Assembly (NCBI RefSeq): GCF_019429535.1
Contig: NZ_JAHXZM010000001.1
Span: 372,001-436,000, forward strand
Origin: Sphingomonas citricola
Lineage (GTDB): Bacteria; Pseudomonadota; Alphaproteobacteria; Sphingomonadales; Sphingomonadaceae
DNA: 64,000 bases
Reading direction: 5' to 3'
Position 1 is the first letter of the stretch. Each line of letters starts with the position of its first letter. The position numbers were made by a program, and so were the translations under genes. The notes below the pieces were generated by a model that worked only from the letters and a program-made list of their open reading frames with translations, had not been told where the DNA came from and made no database searches. Positions 17,049 to 26,191 of the stretch are shown piece after piece.

Positions 17049-17744
17049 ATGGATATCGAAGACCCGCTCGGCCCGCTCGATCCCGCTTTCGCCGCCGCCT
17101 TCAAGCGCGACGATCGACGCCCGCCGTGCCAATTGTACCTCGTCTCGCCGCTCGATGTGCGCGGCGCCTTCCCCGACCGGCTGCGCCGCGCGCTGGGCGC
17201 GGGACCGGTCGCGGCGTTCCAGTTCCGCGTCAAGGACGTCGACCAGCACGCCGCGGCGAAGCTCGCCGAACCGCTCCAGGCGATCTGCGCCGAACACGAC
17301 GTCGCCTTCATCGTCAACGACAGCGCCAGCCTCGCCAAGCGGCTGGGTGCGGACGGCGTGCATCTGGGGCAGGACGACGATGATCCGCGCGACGCGCGCG
17401 CGTTGCTCGGGCCCGACGTGCAGATCGGGGTGACGTGCCACGACAGCCGCCACCTCGCGATGGAAGCGGGTGAGGCGAACGCGGATTACGTCGCGTTCGG
17501 CGCCTTCTATCCGACCACGACGAAGGCGGTGAAGCACCACCCGGAACCGTCGATCCTGTCATGGTGGTCGACGCTGTTCGAGCTGCCGAGCGTCGCGATC
17601 GGTGGGATCACGCCCGACAATGTCGCCCCGCTCGTCGCCGCCGGTGCCGACTTCGTCGCGGTGTCGGGCTCGGTCTGGAACGGCGACGAGGCCGCGGCGG
17701 TCAAGGCGTTCGAGGCGGCGCTGGCCGCGGCGCACCGGACCTGA
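17049..17744 (+). CDS. thiE: Thiamine phosphate synthase
   Basis: This 231-residue TIM-barrel enzyme joins the pyrimidine pyrophosphate and thiazole phosphate to give thiamine monophosphate. Family motifs are AAFQFRVKDVD (phosphate site strand), FIVNDSASLAKRLGADGVHLGQDD, FGAFYPTTTK and VAIGGITPDNVAPLVAAGADFVAVSG. The N-terminus is about 20 residues longer than in E. coli. No THI-box riboswitch is visible in the 100 bp upstream. Confidence 0.93.
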   Translation: MDIEDPLGPLDPAFAAAFKRDDRRPPCQLYLVSPLDVRGAFPDRLRRALGAGPVAAFQFRVKDVDQHAAAKLAEPLQAICAEHDVAFIVNDSASLAKRLGADGVHLGQDDDDPRDARALLGPDVQIGVTCHDSRHLAMEAGEANADYVAFGAFYPTTTKAVKHHPEPSILSWWSTLFELPSVAIGGITPDNVAPLVAAGADFVAVSGSVWNGDEAAAVKAFEAALAAAHRT

Positions 17745-17781
17745 CCATCGTCTGACGCTTGACGCTGTCAGCCGGCGCGCC

Positions 17782-18396
17782 ATGCTAGCCGGCATGACCC
17801 GGCTCGGCGCCATTATCCTGTCGGCGATCATCCTCGCCGCGATCGGCTTCGCGTCGATGCTGTCGTTCGGTGCGACGCCGGCATCGCCCAGGCAGGTGCC
17901 AACGCCTCGCGAGGAGGCCGCCTCCGATCCGCCGCCGGCCGCCGCGCCTGCCACCGCGCTGCGCGTGCCGGTCGCGGGGGTATCGCGCGCGGCGCTGCGC
18001 GACACCTGGGGCGAGGCGCGCGAGGGCGGGGCACGCGGGCATCACGGCACCGACATCATGGCACGTGCGGGCACCCCGGTGATCGCCGCGGCCGACGGCT
18101 GGGTCGAGAAACTGTTCGAGAGCGGGCGCGGCGGGACCACGCTCTACCAGCGCTCGGCCGACCGGCGCTGGAGCTATTATTATGCGCATCTCGCGGGCTA
18201 CGCGCCGGGCGTTCGCGAGGGGATGCGGGTGCGCGCGGGGCAGGTGCTCGGCTATGTCGGCGACACCGGTGACGCGGGTGCGGGCAATTACCACCTGCAT
18301 TTCGGCCTTACGCGCATGCACGGTGGCGAGCGCTGGTGGCAGGGTGATACCGTCAACCCGTATCCGCTTCTTGCCCGCCAGCCCACCCGGCGCTAG
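17782..18396 (+). CDS. M23 family metallopeptidase (LytM domain), exported
   Basis: This protein of about 204 residues has an N-terminal membrane anchor or signal (LGAIILSAIILAAIGFASML), a Pro/Ala-rich linker, then a LytM fold. The zinc ligands are HHGTDIMARAG (H-x3-D) and NYHLHFGL (H-x-H). GDTGDAGAGNYHLHF is the usual approach to the last ligands. It probably cleaves or binds peptidoglycan crosslinks in the periplasm. Starts at 17782 or 17794 are possible; open frame further upstream overlaps thiE in another frame and is not coding. It lies 37 bp after thiE. Confidence 0.88.
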   Translation: MLAGMTRLGAIILSAIILAAIGFASMLSFGATPASPRQVPTPREEAASDPPPAAAPATALRVPVAGVSRAALRDTWGEAREGGARGHHGTDIMARAGTPVIAAADGWVEKLFESGRGGTTLYQRSADRRWSYYYAHLAGYAPGVREGMRVRAGQVLGYVGDTGDAGAGNYHLHFGLTRMHGGERWWQGDTVNPYPLLARQPTRR

Positions 18397-18459
18397 ATGG
18401 CGCGCACCGGCTGTCCGCCCGCGTGCGGCAGTCCCAGCTCTTTTCCATAGGCGAGATCC

Positions 18460-19023
18460 ATGAAGATCAGCGGCGTGGACATCCGTCCCGGCAACATCAT
18501 CGAGTATGAAGGCGGCATTTGGCGCGCCGTGAAGATCCAGCACACCCAGCCCGGCAAGGGCGGTGCGTACATGCAGGTCGAGTTGAAGAACCTGCGCGAC
18601 GGGCGCAAGAACAACGTCCGCTTCCGCTCGGCGGAATCGGTCGAGCGGGTGCGGCTCGACACCAAGGATTTCCAGTTCCTGTTCGCCGAGGGCGACGGGC
18701 TCGTCTTCATGGACAAGCAGACCTACGACCAGGTGACGCTGCCGCGCGACCTGTTGGGCGATGCCGCGGCGTTCCTGCAGGACGGCATGGACGTCGTCAT
18801 GGAATTGTATGACGACGAGGCGATCAGCGTGCAGCTGCCCGACACGATCGAGGCCGAGATCGTCGAGGCCGACGCGGTGGTGAAGGGGCAGACCGCCTCG
18901 TCGAGCTACAAGCCCGCGATCCTCGACAACGGCGTGCGCGTGATGGTGCCGCCGCACATTTCGGCCGGCACGCGGATCGTCGTTGATGTGTACGAGCAAA
19001 CCTACGTTCGGCGCGCCGACTGA
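18460..19023 (+). CDS. efp: Elongation factor P
   Basis: This 187-residue translation factor relieves ribosome stalling at polyproline. The N-terminal KOW-like domain has [18 protein letters not shown] with Lys33 at the loop tip, the position modified in Lys-type EF-P; it is not an Arg-type rhamnosylated EF-P. The middle and C-terminal OB domains end with [14 protein letters not shown]. No partner modification genes (epmA/B) are seen in this window. Confidence 0.96.
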   Translation: MKISGVDIRPGNIIEYEGGIWRAVKIQHTQPGKGGAYMQVELKNLRDGRKNNVRFRSAESVERVRLDTKDFQFLFAEGDGLVFMDKQTYDQVTLPRDLLGDAAAFLQDGMDVVMELYDDEAISVQLPDTIEAEIVEADAVVKGQTASSSYKPAILDNGVRVMVPPHISAGTRIVVDVYEQTYVRRAD

Positions 19024-19090
19024 GACGATTAGCGCACGCTAATTGCACAGTCGGCCGCCCGGCCGGCGTGCCGTAAGGCACGACCGACGA

Positions 19091-19107
19091 CGCGGGCTTC
19101 GCCCGCG
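19091..19107. terminator. Short perfect hairpin after efp
   Basis: CGCGGGC-TTC-GCCCGCG forms a 7-bp stem with a tight loop, 67 bp after the efp stop. There is no T run. It is part of a structured interval up to 19235. Confidence 0.35.
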
Positions 19108-19119
19108 CCGGGCCGGCGA

Positions 19120-19240
19120 GAAAATACCGCCCTCACCGAAGGGCCGGGGGAGGGGGCCACCGGGGTGGTCCCGTTCTCCCTCACGCAGGCGACCGCGTGG
19201 GGCTCTCCTATTCAACCCTCTCCCCGGAGGGGCTAGGGCT
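19120..19240. repeat. GC-rich REP-like element
   Basis: The interval between efp and the inositol monophosphatase gene contains GGGGGAGGGGGCC and ACCCTCTCCCCGGAGGGG blocks with hairpin potential, similar to the elements at 1-22 and 2531-2670. It is a second, more degraded representative of the same class of extragenic repeats. Confidence 0.45.
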
Positions 19241-19246
19241 TTTGTC

Positions 19247-20059
19247 ATGCCATCCCATTCCGGCCTGTTCACGATCATCGAGCGCGCTGCCCGCAAGGCC
19301 GCGCCGCGGCTGCGTCGCGACTTCAACGAAGTCCAGCAGCTCCAGGTCAGCCGCAAGGGGCCCGCGGACTTCGTGACCCAGGCCGATCAGCGTTGCGAAC
19401 AGACGCTGTACGAGGAATTGTCGAAGGCGCGCCCCGACTGGGGGTTCCTGATGGAGGAGCGCGGCGAGATCGCGGGTGATCCGACCAAGCCGCGCTTCAT
19501 CGTCGACCCGCTCGACGGCACGTCGAATTTCCTCCACGGTATTCCCCATTTCGCGATCTCGATCGCGGTCGAGGAGCCGCTGCCGAACGGCAAGCGTGAG
19601 ATCACGACCGCGCTGACCTATCAACCGCTGACCGACGAGAGCTTCTGGGCCGAGAAGGGCCGCGGCGCGTGGTTGCAGGACCAGCGGCTGCGCGTGTCGG
19701 CGCGGCGCGAGCCGTCGGAAGCGCTGATCGCGACCGGCATCCCGTTCATGGGCCACGGCGACTTCGTGCAATGGACGCGCATCTTCGGCGGCATCGCGCC
19801 GCAGGTCGCGGGCATACGCCGGCTGGGTGCGGCGACGCTCGACCTCGCCTGGGTCGCGGCGGGGCGCTTCGACGGATTCTGGGAAAGCGACCTGAAGCCG
19901 TGGGACGTCTCGGCCGGCGTGCTGCTGGTGAAGGAAGCCGGCGGCTTCGTCACCGATTTCCGCGGCGGCGACCGCTACATGGAGCGCAACGAGTTACTGG
20001 CGTCGAACGACGGCCTGCATTCGAAGCTCCACAAGATGCTGGCGCAATCGCTGCGCTGA
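19247..20059 (+). CDS. suhB: Inositol monophosphatase family protein (SuhB-like)
   Basis: This 270-residue metal-dependent phosphatase has the IMPase signatures. DPLDGTSNFLHGIPHFAIS near residue 85-103 binds Mg, and WDVSAGVLLVKEAGG near 220 is the second motif. DFVTQADQRCEQ is the N-terminal part of the site. It may hydrolyse inositol-1-phosphate or act as the SuhB component of rRNA antitermination; sequence does not separate these. The ATG at 19247 was chosen because upstream codons translate the repeat element. Confidence 0.9.
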   Translation: MPSHSGLFTIIERAARKAAPRLRRDFNEVQQLQVSRKGPADFVTQADQRCEQTLYEELSKARPDWGFLMEERGEIAGDPTKPRFIVDPLDGTSNFLHGIPHFAISIAVEEPLPNGKREITTALTYQPLTDESFWAEKGRGAWLQDQRLRVSARREPSEALIATGIPFMGHGDFVQWTRIFGGIAPQVAGIRRLGAATLDLAWVAAGRFDGFWESDLKPWDVSAGVLLVKEAGGFVTDFRGGDRYMERNELLASNDGLHSKLHKMLAQSLR

Positions 20060-20063
20060 GCAG

Positions 20064-20136
20064 CCGGGCAGGGGTGCCTGGGCGGGGTGTTGCGATTCAT
20101 TCTCACGCCCCGCGCGCCTTGCCCGTCCCTGCCCGG
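20064..20136. repeat. Inverted repeat between suhB and nuoA
   Basis: CCGGGCAGGG at 20064-20073 is the exact reverse complement of CCCTGCCCGG at 20127-20136. Inner segments GCGGGGTG and CACGCCCCGC can extend the pairing. It probably ends the suhB transcript and isolates the nuo operon, whose promoter should lie in 20137-20207. Confidence 0.45.
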
Positions 20137-20207
20137 AGGCTTAAAGCGGCCGGCAATCGTTCGCACATGCAGTACGAGCGTCTGAACGTAGCATTGAGAG
20201 TCTGACA

Positions 20208-20582
20208 TTGGTCGACCTGTCGCAATATCTGCCGATCCTGATGTTCCTCGGGGTGGCGCTGATCCTGTCCTCGGCGTTCGTGTTCCTGCCGATGGCGGTG
20301 TCGCGGATCACGGGCTCGCACAAGCCGACCGCGGAGAAATTGTCCGAATATGAATGCGGTTTCCCCGCGTTCGAGGACAGCCGCAGCCAGTTCGACGTGC
20401 GCTTTTATCTCGTTGCCATTCTGTTCATCATCTTCGATCTCGAGGCCGCGTTCCTATATCCTTGGGCGGTAAGCGTTTTCTCGCTCGGATGGACGGCGTG
20501 GATCAGCATGATGGTATTTATCGCGGAGCTCGCACTAGGGCTCGTCTACGCGTGGAAGAAGGGAGCGTTGGAGTGGGAGTAG
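20208..20582 (+). CDS. nuoA: NADH-quinone oxidoreductase subunit A
   Basis: This 124-residue complex I membrane subunit has three transmembrane helices and the conserved loop [35 protein letters not shown], whose Glu/Cys loop faces the quinone chamber. The start is TTG at 20208, because the protein aligns from [13 protein letters not shown]. It is the first gene of a 14-gene nuo operon and ends 10 nt inside nuoB, which starts in another frame. Confidence 0.96.
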   Translation: MVDLSQYLPILMFLGVALILSSAFVFLPMAVSRITGSHKPTAEKLSEYECGFPAFEDSRSQFDVRFYLVAILFIIFDLEAAFLYPWAVSVFSLGWTAWISMMVFIAELALGLVYAWKKGALEWE

Positions 20583-21142
20583 AAGCACACTCCGGGCCCG
20601 TCGGGCTCGTCAACGCGCCGGAAACCGGCCGCTCGGTCGTGGCGCCCGATCAGGGTTTCTTCGACAGCCTGAACGGCGAGCTGACCGACAAGGGGTTCCT
20701 CGTGACCTCGTCGGAGGAGTTGTTCCAGTGGGCGCGCACGGGCTCGTTGTGGTGGATGACGTTCGGCCTCGCGTGCTGCGCGGTGGAGATGATCCACGTT
20801 AACATGCCGCGCTACGACCTCGAACGCTTCGGCGCCGCCCCGCGCGCGTCGCCGCGCCAGTCGGACGTGATGATCGTCGCAGGCACGCTCTGCAACAAGA
20901 TGGCGCCCGCGCTGCGCAAGGTTTACGACCAGATGTCGGAGCCGAAGTACGTCATCTCGATGGGCAGCTGCGCCAACGGCGGTGGCTATTACCATTACAG
21001 CTATTCGGTGGTGCGCGGCTGCGACCGCGTCGTGCCGGTCGACATCTACGTGCCGGGGTGTCCCCCGACCGCGGAGGCGCTGCTCTACGGCATCATGCAG
21101 TTGCAGCGTAAGATCCGCCGCAGCGGGAGCATCGAGCGATGA
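20573..21142 (+). CDS. nuoB: NADH-quinone oxidoreductase subunit B
   Basis: This 189-residue subunit holds cluster N2, which passes electrons to quinone. Cysteine ligands are visible in [26 protein letters not shown] and [14 protein letters not shown]. The start is GTG at 20573 inside the end of nuoA; no ATG or TTG lies nearby in frame. The stop overlaps the nuoC start by 4 nt. The N-terminal 20 residues precede the conserved part and are typical of alphaproteobacteria. Confidence 0.95.
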   Translation: MGVEAHSGPVGLVNAPETGRSVVAPDQGFFDSLNGELTDKGFLVTSSEELFQWARTGSLWWMTFGLACCAVEMIHVNMPRYDLERFGAAPRASPRQSDVMIVAGTLCNKMAPALRKVYDQMSEPKYVISMGSCANGGGYYHYSYSVVRGCDRVVPVDIYVPGCPPTAEALLYGIMQLQRKIRRSGSIER

Positions 21143-21996
21143 GGGCACCGGCACCGGCATTCGCCTACAGCCTGAACGACGAGACGATCGCGGCCGCGCA
21201 GGCGGCGATCGGCGGCGGCCTCACGCACGCGTTCGCGCGCGCGGGCGAGGTGCAGTTGCACGTGACCCGCGACGCGCTGATCCAGGCGCTGACCGCGCTG
21301 CGCGACACGCCCGGGCTCGAATATCAGCAGCTGATGGAGATCGCGGGCGTCGACTATCCCGATCGCGGGGTCGAGCGGTTCGAGGTCGTCTATTGCCTGC
21401 TCTCGCTGACGCGTAACCACCGCCTGCACGTCCATGTCCGCGCGTCGGAGGATACGCCGGTGCCGAGCGTGACCGGGCTGTGGCCGGTCGCGGGCTGGCT
21501 CGAGCGCGAGGTGTACGACATGTACGGCGTGCTGTTCGCCGGCAACCAGGACCTGCGCCGCATCCTCACCGACTACGGTTTCCGCGGCCACCCGTTCCGC
21601 AAGGACTTCCCGCTCTCCGGCTTTGTCGAGATGCGTTATTCGGAAGAGCAGAAGCGCGTCGTGTACGAGCCGGTCAAGCTCGCGCAGGATTTCCGCAATT
21701 TCGACTTCATGAGCCCGTGGGAAGGCGCCGAATACGTGCTGCCGGGTGATGAGAAGGCGAAGGACGCCGCGCTGCCGCAGGCCAAGGGCGCGCAGACCCC
21801 GGCGACCGCGACGCAGGTGCAGAACGCGGGTGCCGCGAAGACCGACGCCAAGGCGCCGGCCGCGTCGAGCGAGCCTTACGCGAAGACCGACGCGCCGAGC
21901 ACCGCGCAGACGGGTGCCGGCAAGGACGACCCCGATTCCAAACCCAAGCCCGCCGACCCCGATGTCGTGCCCGGCAAGGGAGGGCAGAACCAATGA
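21139..21996 (+). CDS. nuoC: NADH-quinone oxidoreductase subunit C with long C-terminal tail
   Basis: This 285-residue subunit belongs to the hydrophilic arm. The family part ends near residue 205 with the signature [35 protein letters not shown] and [14 protein letters not shown]. About 80 further residues are Ala-, Lys-, Asp- and Pro-rich, with no hydrophobic core, and look disordered. It overlaps nuoB and nuoD by 4 nt on each side. The tail is discussed as a finding. Confidence 0.95.
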   Translation: MRAPAPAFAYSLNDETIAAAQAAIGGGLTHAFARAGEVQLHVTRDALIQALTALRDTPGLEYQQLMEIAGVDYPDRGVERFEVVYCLLSLTRNHRLHVHVRASEDTPVPSVTGLWPVAGWLEREVYDMYGVLFAGNQDLRRILTDYGFRGHPFRKDFPLSGFVEMRYSEEQKRVVYEPVKLAQDFRNFDFMSPWEGAEYVLPGDEKAKDAALPQAKGAQTPATATQVQNAGAAKTDAKAPAASSEPYAKTDAPSTAQTGAGKDDPDSKPKPADPDVVPGKGGQNQ

Positions 21997-23303
21997 CCGA
22001 TACGCTGGTGGAAAAGGACATGCCCGTCGATCATCAGGTCGACAAGACGATGGCGGTCGACCGCGAGGTCGATCCCGCGGTCGAGAAGATCATCGGCGCG
22101 ACCGACGCCTCGCACCCGAGCGAGGGCGATGTCGCGATCCAGAACTACACGATCAACTTCGGTCCGCAGCACCCCGCGGCGCACGGCGTGCTCCGCCTCG
22201 TCATGGAGCTCGACGGCGAGATCATCGAGCGGATCGACCCGCACGTTGGCCTCCTCCACCGCGGCACCGAGAAGCTGATCGAGTACAAGACCTACGCGCA
22301 GGCGATCCCGTATTTCGACCGGCTCGATTACTGCTCGCCGATGTGCATGGAGCACACCTTCGTGCTCGCGATCGAGAAGCTGCTCGACCTCGAGGTGCCG
22401 CTGCGCGCGCAATATCTGCGCGTGCTGTTCGCCGAGCTGACGCGCATTTCGAACCACATGCTAAACCTCGGTTCGCACGTGATGGACGTCGGCGCGATGA
22501 CGCCGAACCTGTGGCTGTTCGAGATTCGCGAGGATTGCTACGGCTTCTTCGAGCGTGCCTCGGGCGCGCGGATGCACCACAATTACATGCGGCCGGGCGG
22601 CGTCCACCAGGACGTGCCCCTGAAGCTTCTGACCGACATCGCCGACTGGCTCGACACGCGGCTGCCGCGCCTGTTCGAGGATGCGATCAGCCTCGTCGCC
22701 GACAATCGCATCTTCAAGCAGCGCAACGTCGATATCGGCACGGTCAGCCGCGACGACGCGATCGCCTGGGGCTTCTCGGGTCCGATGATCCGCGCCGCGG
22801 GCATCCCGTGGGATCTGCGCAAGTCGCAGCCCTATGACGTGTACGACCGGATGGACTTCGACGTCCCCGTCGGCACGCGCGGCGACTGCTACGACCGCTT
22901 CATGGTGCGCGTGGAGGAGGTGCGTCAGTCGGCGCGCATCATGCGCCAGTGCCTGAACGAGATGCCCGAGGGGCCGATCGCCAGCCTCGACCGCAAGGTC
23001 GTGCCGCCCAAGCGCGCCGAGATGAAGCAGTCGATGGAAGCGCTGATCCACCACTTCAAGCTCTATACCGAGGGCTATCACGTCCCCGCGGGCGAAGTGT
23101 ACGTCGCGACCGAAAGCCCGAAGGGCGAGTTCGGCGTGTATCTGGTCAGCGACGGCAGCAACAAGCCGTACCGCTGCAAGATCCGCCCGACCGCCTTCTC
23201 GCACCTGCAGGCAATGGACTTCATGAGCCGCGGCCACATGCTCGCGGACACCACCGCGATCCTGGGCGCGATGGACATCGTTTTCGGCGAGTGCGATCGG
23301 TGA
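21993..23303 (+). CDS. nuoD: NADH-quinone oxidoreductase subunit D
   Basis: This 436-residue 49-kDa subunit, related to the hydrogenase large subunit, helps form the quinone site with Nuo[27 protein letters not shown] begins the conserved core near residue 50, and the protein ends with [12 protein letters not shown]. The first 45 residues are an acidic, low-complexity extension. ATG overlaps the nuoC stop, and its own stop overlaps the GTG of the following small gene. Confidence 0.97.
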   Translation: MTDTLVEKDMPVDHQVDKTMAVDREVDPAVEKIIGATDASHPSEGDVAIQNYTINFGPQHPAAHGVLRLVMELDGEIIERIDPHVGLLHRGTEKLIEYKTYAQAIPYFDRLDYCSPMCMEHTFVLAIEKLLDLEVPLRAQYLRVLFAELTRISNHMLNLGSHVMDVGAMTPNLWLFEIREDCYGFFERASGARMHHNYMRPGGVHQDVPLKLLTDIADWLDTRLPRLFEDAISLVADNRIFKQRNVDIGTVSRDDAIAWGFSGPMIRAAGIPWDLRKSQPYDVYDRMDFDVPVGTRGDCYDRFMVRVEEVRQSARIMRQCLNEMPEGPIASLDRKVVPPKRAEMKQSMEALIHHFKLYTEGYHVPAGEVYVATESPKGEFGVYLVSDGSNKPYRCKIRPTAFSHLQAMDFMSRGHMLADTTAILGAMDIVFGECDR

Positions 23304-23530
23304 TCGAGAGTGTCACCAACGAGCTGATCTACTCGGTTATGCAGAAGATGCAGACCGACCTGTCGGAGCTGAAGTTCGACATTCGCGACCTCAAGGCGCG
23401 AATGACGATGGTCGAGGAGCATCTCGGCAGCTCCATTATCGCTACGTCGGGCGTCAACAGCCGCCTCGACCGCCTGAATGATCGTGTCGAGCGGATCGAG
23501 AGCCGCCTCGACCTTACGGAACACCGCTGA
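23300..23530 (+). CDS. Small coiled-coil protein inserted between nuoD and nuoE
   Basis: This 76-residue protein begins at GTG 23300 (4-nt overlap with the nuoD stop), and its TGA overlaps the nuoE ATG by one base, so it is a full member of the coupled operon. It has no membrane segment and no cysteines. Heptad spacing in [20 protein letters not shown] and in [19 protein letters not shown] predicts two coiled coils. Short proteins of this look occur in many alphaproteobacteria without known function. It is not a known complex I subunit. Confidence 0.8.
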   Translation: MIESVTNELIYSVMQKMQTDLSELKFDIRDLKARMTMVEEHLGSSIIATSGVNSRLDRLNDRVERIESRLDLTEHR

Positions 23531-24237
23531 TGGCTGACGGACCGCAGATCCCCGACGAGGCCGAGACCCGCGCGCGCTGGGGCGCGTTCGCGTGGAGCGA
23601 GGCGAACCAGGTCAAGCGCAACGAGATCCTCGCGCGCTATCCCAAGGGGCGCGAACAATCGGGCTCGATCCCTTTGCTCGACCTCGCGCAGCGCCAGGTG
23701 GGCGAGGAGACGAACACGCAAGGCTGGCTGCCCGTGCCGGTGATCGAGTTCGTCGCGCGCGAGATCGGGGTGCCGTACATCCGCGTGCTCGAGGTCGCGA
23801 CCTTCTACACGATGTTCAATCTCGCGCCCGTCGGGCGTTTCCACGTCCAGGTGTGCGGCACGACGCCGTGCGTGCTGCGCGGGTCGGACGACGTGTTCGC
23901 GGCGTGCAAGAACAAGGGGCTGATCAAGGGGCGCACGACCCCCGACGGCCTGTTCACGCTCACCGAGGTCGAGTGCATGGGCAATTGCGCGTCGGCGCCG
24001 ATGGTCCAGATCAACGACGACAATTACGAAGATCTCGACTATGATCGCACCACCGCGATCCTCGAGACGCTGGCGAACGGCGGCACGCCCAAGCCCGGTT
24101 CGCAGGAACCGGGGCGTCACACCGTCGAGCCGTACGGCGGGCCGACGACGCTGACCGCGATGGTGAACGAGAACCACGATTACCGCGCCGAATGGGGGCA
24201 GGTGGCGCAGCCCCGGGCGGTGGAGCAGCAGGCATGA
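23530..24237 (+). CDS. nuoE: NADH-quinone oxidoreductase subunit E
   Basis: This 235-residue 24-kDa subunit carries the 2Fe-2S cluster N1a. The ligands are the pairs in [11 protein letters not shown] (C-x4-C) and [11 protein letters not shown] (C-x3-C), about 35 residues apart. It is longer than E. coli NuoE because of a C-terminal extension of about 50 residues that ends shortly before the nuoF start. It overlaps nuoF by 4 nt. Confidence 0.95.
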   Translation: MADGPQIPDEAETRARWGAFAWSEANQVKRNEILARYPKGREQSGSIPLLDLAQRQVGEETNTQGWLPVPVIEFVAREIGVPYIRVLEVATFYTMFNLAPVGRFHVQVCGTTPCVLRGSDDVFAACKNKGLIKGRTTPDGLFTLTEVECMGNCASAPMVQINDDNYEDLDYDRTTAILETLANGGTPKPGSQEPGRHTVEPYGGPTTLTAMVNENHDYRAEWGQVAQPRAVEQQA

Positions 24238-25547
24238 GTCTCGCCGACAAGGATCGTATCTTCACCAACCTCTACGGCTTCCAGTCGTGGCGGGTCGACG
24301 CGGCGATGCAGCGCGGAGACTGGGACAATACCAAGGATCTGCTGGCGCTCGGCCAGGACAAGATCATCGACGTCATCAAGGCGTCGGGGCTGCGCGGGCG
24401 CGGCGGTGCGGGCTTCCCGACGGGCACGAAGTGGAGCTTCATGCCCAAGGAGCCCAAACCCGATCGCCCGAACTTCCTCGTCATCAACGCCGACGAGTCC
24501 GAGCCCGGTTCGTGCAAGGACCGCGAAATCATGCGGCACGATCCGCACAAGCTGATCGAGGGCGCGCTGGTCGCGGGCTTCGCGATGCGAGCGCGGGCGG
24601 CCTACATCTACATCCGCGGCGAATATATCCGCGAGGCCGAGGTGCTGTTCGCCGCGGTCGCGGAGGCATATGATCGCGGCCTCGTCGGCAAGAACGCGTG
24701 CGGGTCGGGCTACGACTTCGACGTGTTCGTTCATCGTGGTGCGGGGGCGTACATCTGCGGTGAGGAAACCGCGATGCTCGAGAGCCTGGAGGGCAAGAAG
24801 GGCCAGCCGCGCCTGAAGCCGCCGTTCCCGGCGGGCGCGGGCCTCTACGGTTGCCCGACGACGGTCAACAACGTCGAATCGATCGCGGTCGCGCCGACGA
24901 TCCTCAGGCGCGGTGCGGCGTGGTTCTCGAGCTTCGGCAACGAGAACAACAAGGGTACCAAGCTCTTCCAGATCAGCGGCCACGTCGAGAAGCCGACGGT
25001 GGTCGAGGAAGCGATGAGCATCAGCTTCCGCGAGCTGATCGAGAAGCATTGCGGCGGCATCCGCGGCGGCTGGGACAATCTGCTCGCCGTCATCCCGGGC
25101 GGCTCCTCGGTGCCGCTGGTGCCGGCAAAGGACATCATCGACTGCCCGATGGACTTTGACGGGTTGAAGGGCGTCGGCTCGGGCCTCGGCACCGCGGCGG
25201 TGATCGTCATGGACAAGTCGACCGACGTCGTCCGCGCGATCAGCCGCATCTCGTACTTCTACAAGCACGAGAGCTGCGGCCAGTGCACCCCGTGCCGCGA
25301 GGGTACCGGCTGGATGTGGCGCGTGATGGAGCGGCTGCGCACCGGCGACGCCGAGATCGGCGAGATCGACATGCTCCAGCAGGTCACCAAGCAGGTCGAG
25401 GGCCACTCGATCTGCGCATTGGGCGACGCCGCGGCATGGCCGATTCAGGGGCTGATCAAACACTTCCGCCCCGAACTGGAACGCCGCATCAACGAGCGTA
25501 CCGGCGGCGCGGGCTCGCTCGCCCCGATGCAGGAAGCGGCCGAGTGA
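24234..25547 (+). CDS. nuoF: NADH-quinone oxidoreductase subunit F (NADH-binding)
   Basis: This 437-residue 51-kDa subunit oxidises NADH with FMN and cluster N3. [18 protein letters not shown] is the FMN/NADH glycine-rich loop, and [18 protein letters not shown] follows. [17 protein letters not shown] together with [15 protein letters not shown] supplies the four cysteines of N3. The start at ATG 24234 overlaps the nuoE stop. Confidence 0.97.
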   Translation: MSLADKDRIFTNLYGFQSWRVDAAMQRGDWDNTKDLLALGQDKIIDVIKASGLRGRGGAGFPTGTKWSFMPKEPKPDRPNFLVINADESEPGSCKDREIMRHDPHKLIEGALVAGFAMRARAAYIYIRGEYIREAEVLFAAVAEAYDRGLVGKNACGSGYDFDVFVHRGAGAYICGEETAMLESLEGKKGQPRLKPPFPAGAGLYGCPTTVNNVESIAVAPTILRRGAAWFSSFGNENNKGTKLFQISGHVEKPTVVEEAMSISFRELIEKHCGGIRGGWDNLLAVIPGGSSVPLVPAKDIIDCPMDFDGLKGVGSGLGTAAVIVMDKSTDVVRAISRISYFYKHESCGQCTPCREGTGWMWRVMERLRTGDAEIGEIDMLQQVTKQVEGHSICALGDAAAWPIQGLIKHFRPELERRINERTGGAGSLAPMQEAAE

Positions 25548-26191
25548 GGGCAGGCGCCGCCTTGTCCAGCGCGTTTGTGCCGCTGTTGGCTGCCACGCCC
25601 GCGCTTGCGCAGGGTGGGGCCGCGCCGCCCGGTACGTTTGCGCCGCGGAGCGAGATCGTAACCCAAGCGTCGCTCAGCATGCGGGTGGCGCGATGCGCGC
25701 TTAAGCAGGATCGCAAGGCTGCCGAAGCGTTCGCGGCGGCCGCGGACGAGCAGGCGAGCAGGCGGGCGTTCTCCAAATTGGTAAAGAGGCTAGATCCGTG
25801 CATCCAAGGCGGATCAGCGACCCTTAGCTATGTGCACATGACCGGTGCGATTGCCGGTGAACTATTGCGCGAGAACAACGGCGCAATGCTTGACCAGCTC
25901 GCGGCGATGCCGCCCCGAGCCCCGATACGCGTGGCGGAGGGCGAGGGCTCGTCGCATGAGGCGGTAAAGTGCGCAGTGGCGGGAGCGCCGGCCGAAGCGG
26001 CGACGCTGCTGCGCGCACCGGCGGAGTCGCCGGCCGAGATCGCTGCATTTCGCGCAATGGTGCCGGTGTTGCAGGCCTGCGTGCCCGCAACTGGTGGTGT
26101 TACGCTGAAGCCGAGCATTGTTCGTGTGGCGATTGCAACGGCGGCCTATCAACAAGTGAAGGGCGCGACGGCGCCAGCTGGAACGAACTGA
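25544..26191 (+). CDS. Exported four-cysteine protein inserted between nuoF and nuoG
   Basis: This 215-residue protein of unknown family begins at GTG 25544, overlapping the nuoF stop by 4 nt. Its TGA overlaps the nuoG ATG by one base. Residues 1-23 look like a signal peptide ([18 protein letters not shown]). The mature part has four cysteines (ARCALK, DPCIQG, VKCAVA, QACVPA), perhaps two disulphides. Codon third positions are less GC-biased than in the flanking nuo genes, which suggests later acquisition or relaxed selection. A periplasmic product in an operon for a cytoplasm-facing arm is unexpected. Confidence 0.8.
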   Translation: MRAGAALSSAFVPLLAATPALAQGGAAPPGTFAPRSEIVTQASLSMRVARCALKQDRKAAEAFAAAADEQASRRAFSKLVKRLDPCIQGGSATLSYVHMTGAIAGELLRENNGAMLDQLAAMPPRAPIRVAEGEGSSHEAVKCAVAGAPAEAATLLRAPAESPAEIAAFRAMVPVLQACVPATGGVTLKPSIVRVAIATAAYQQVKGATAPAGTN

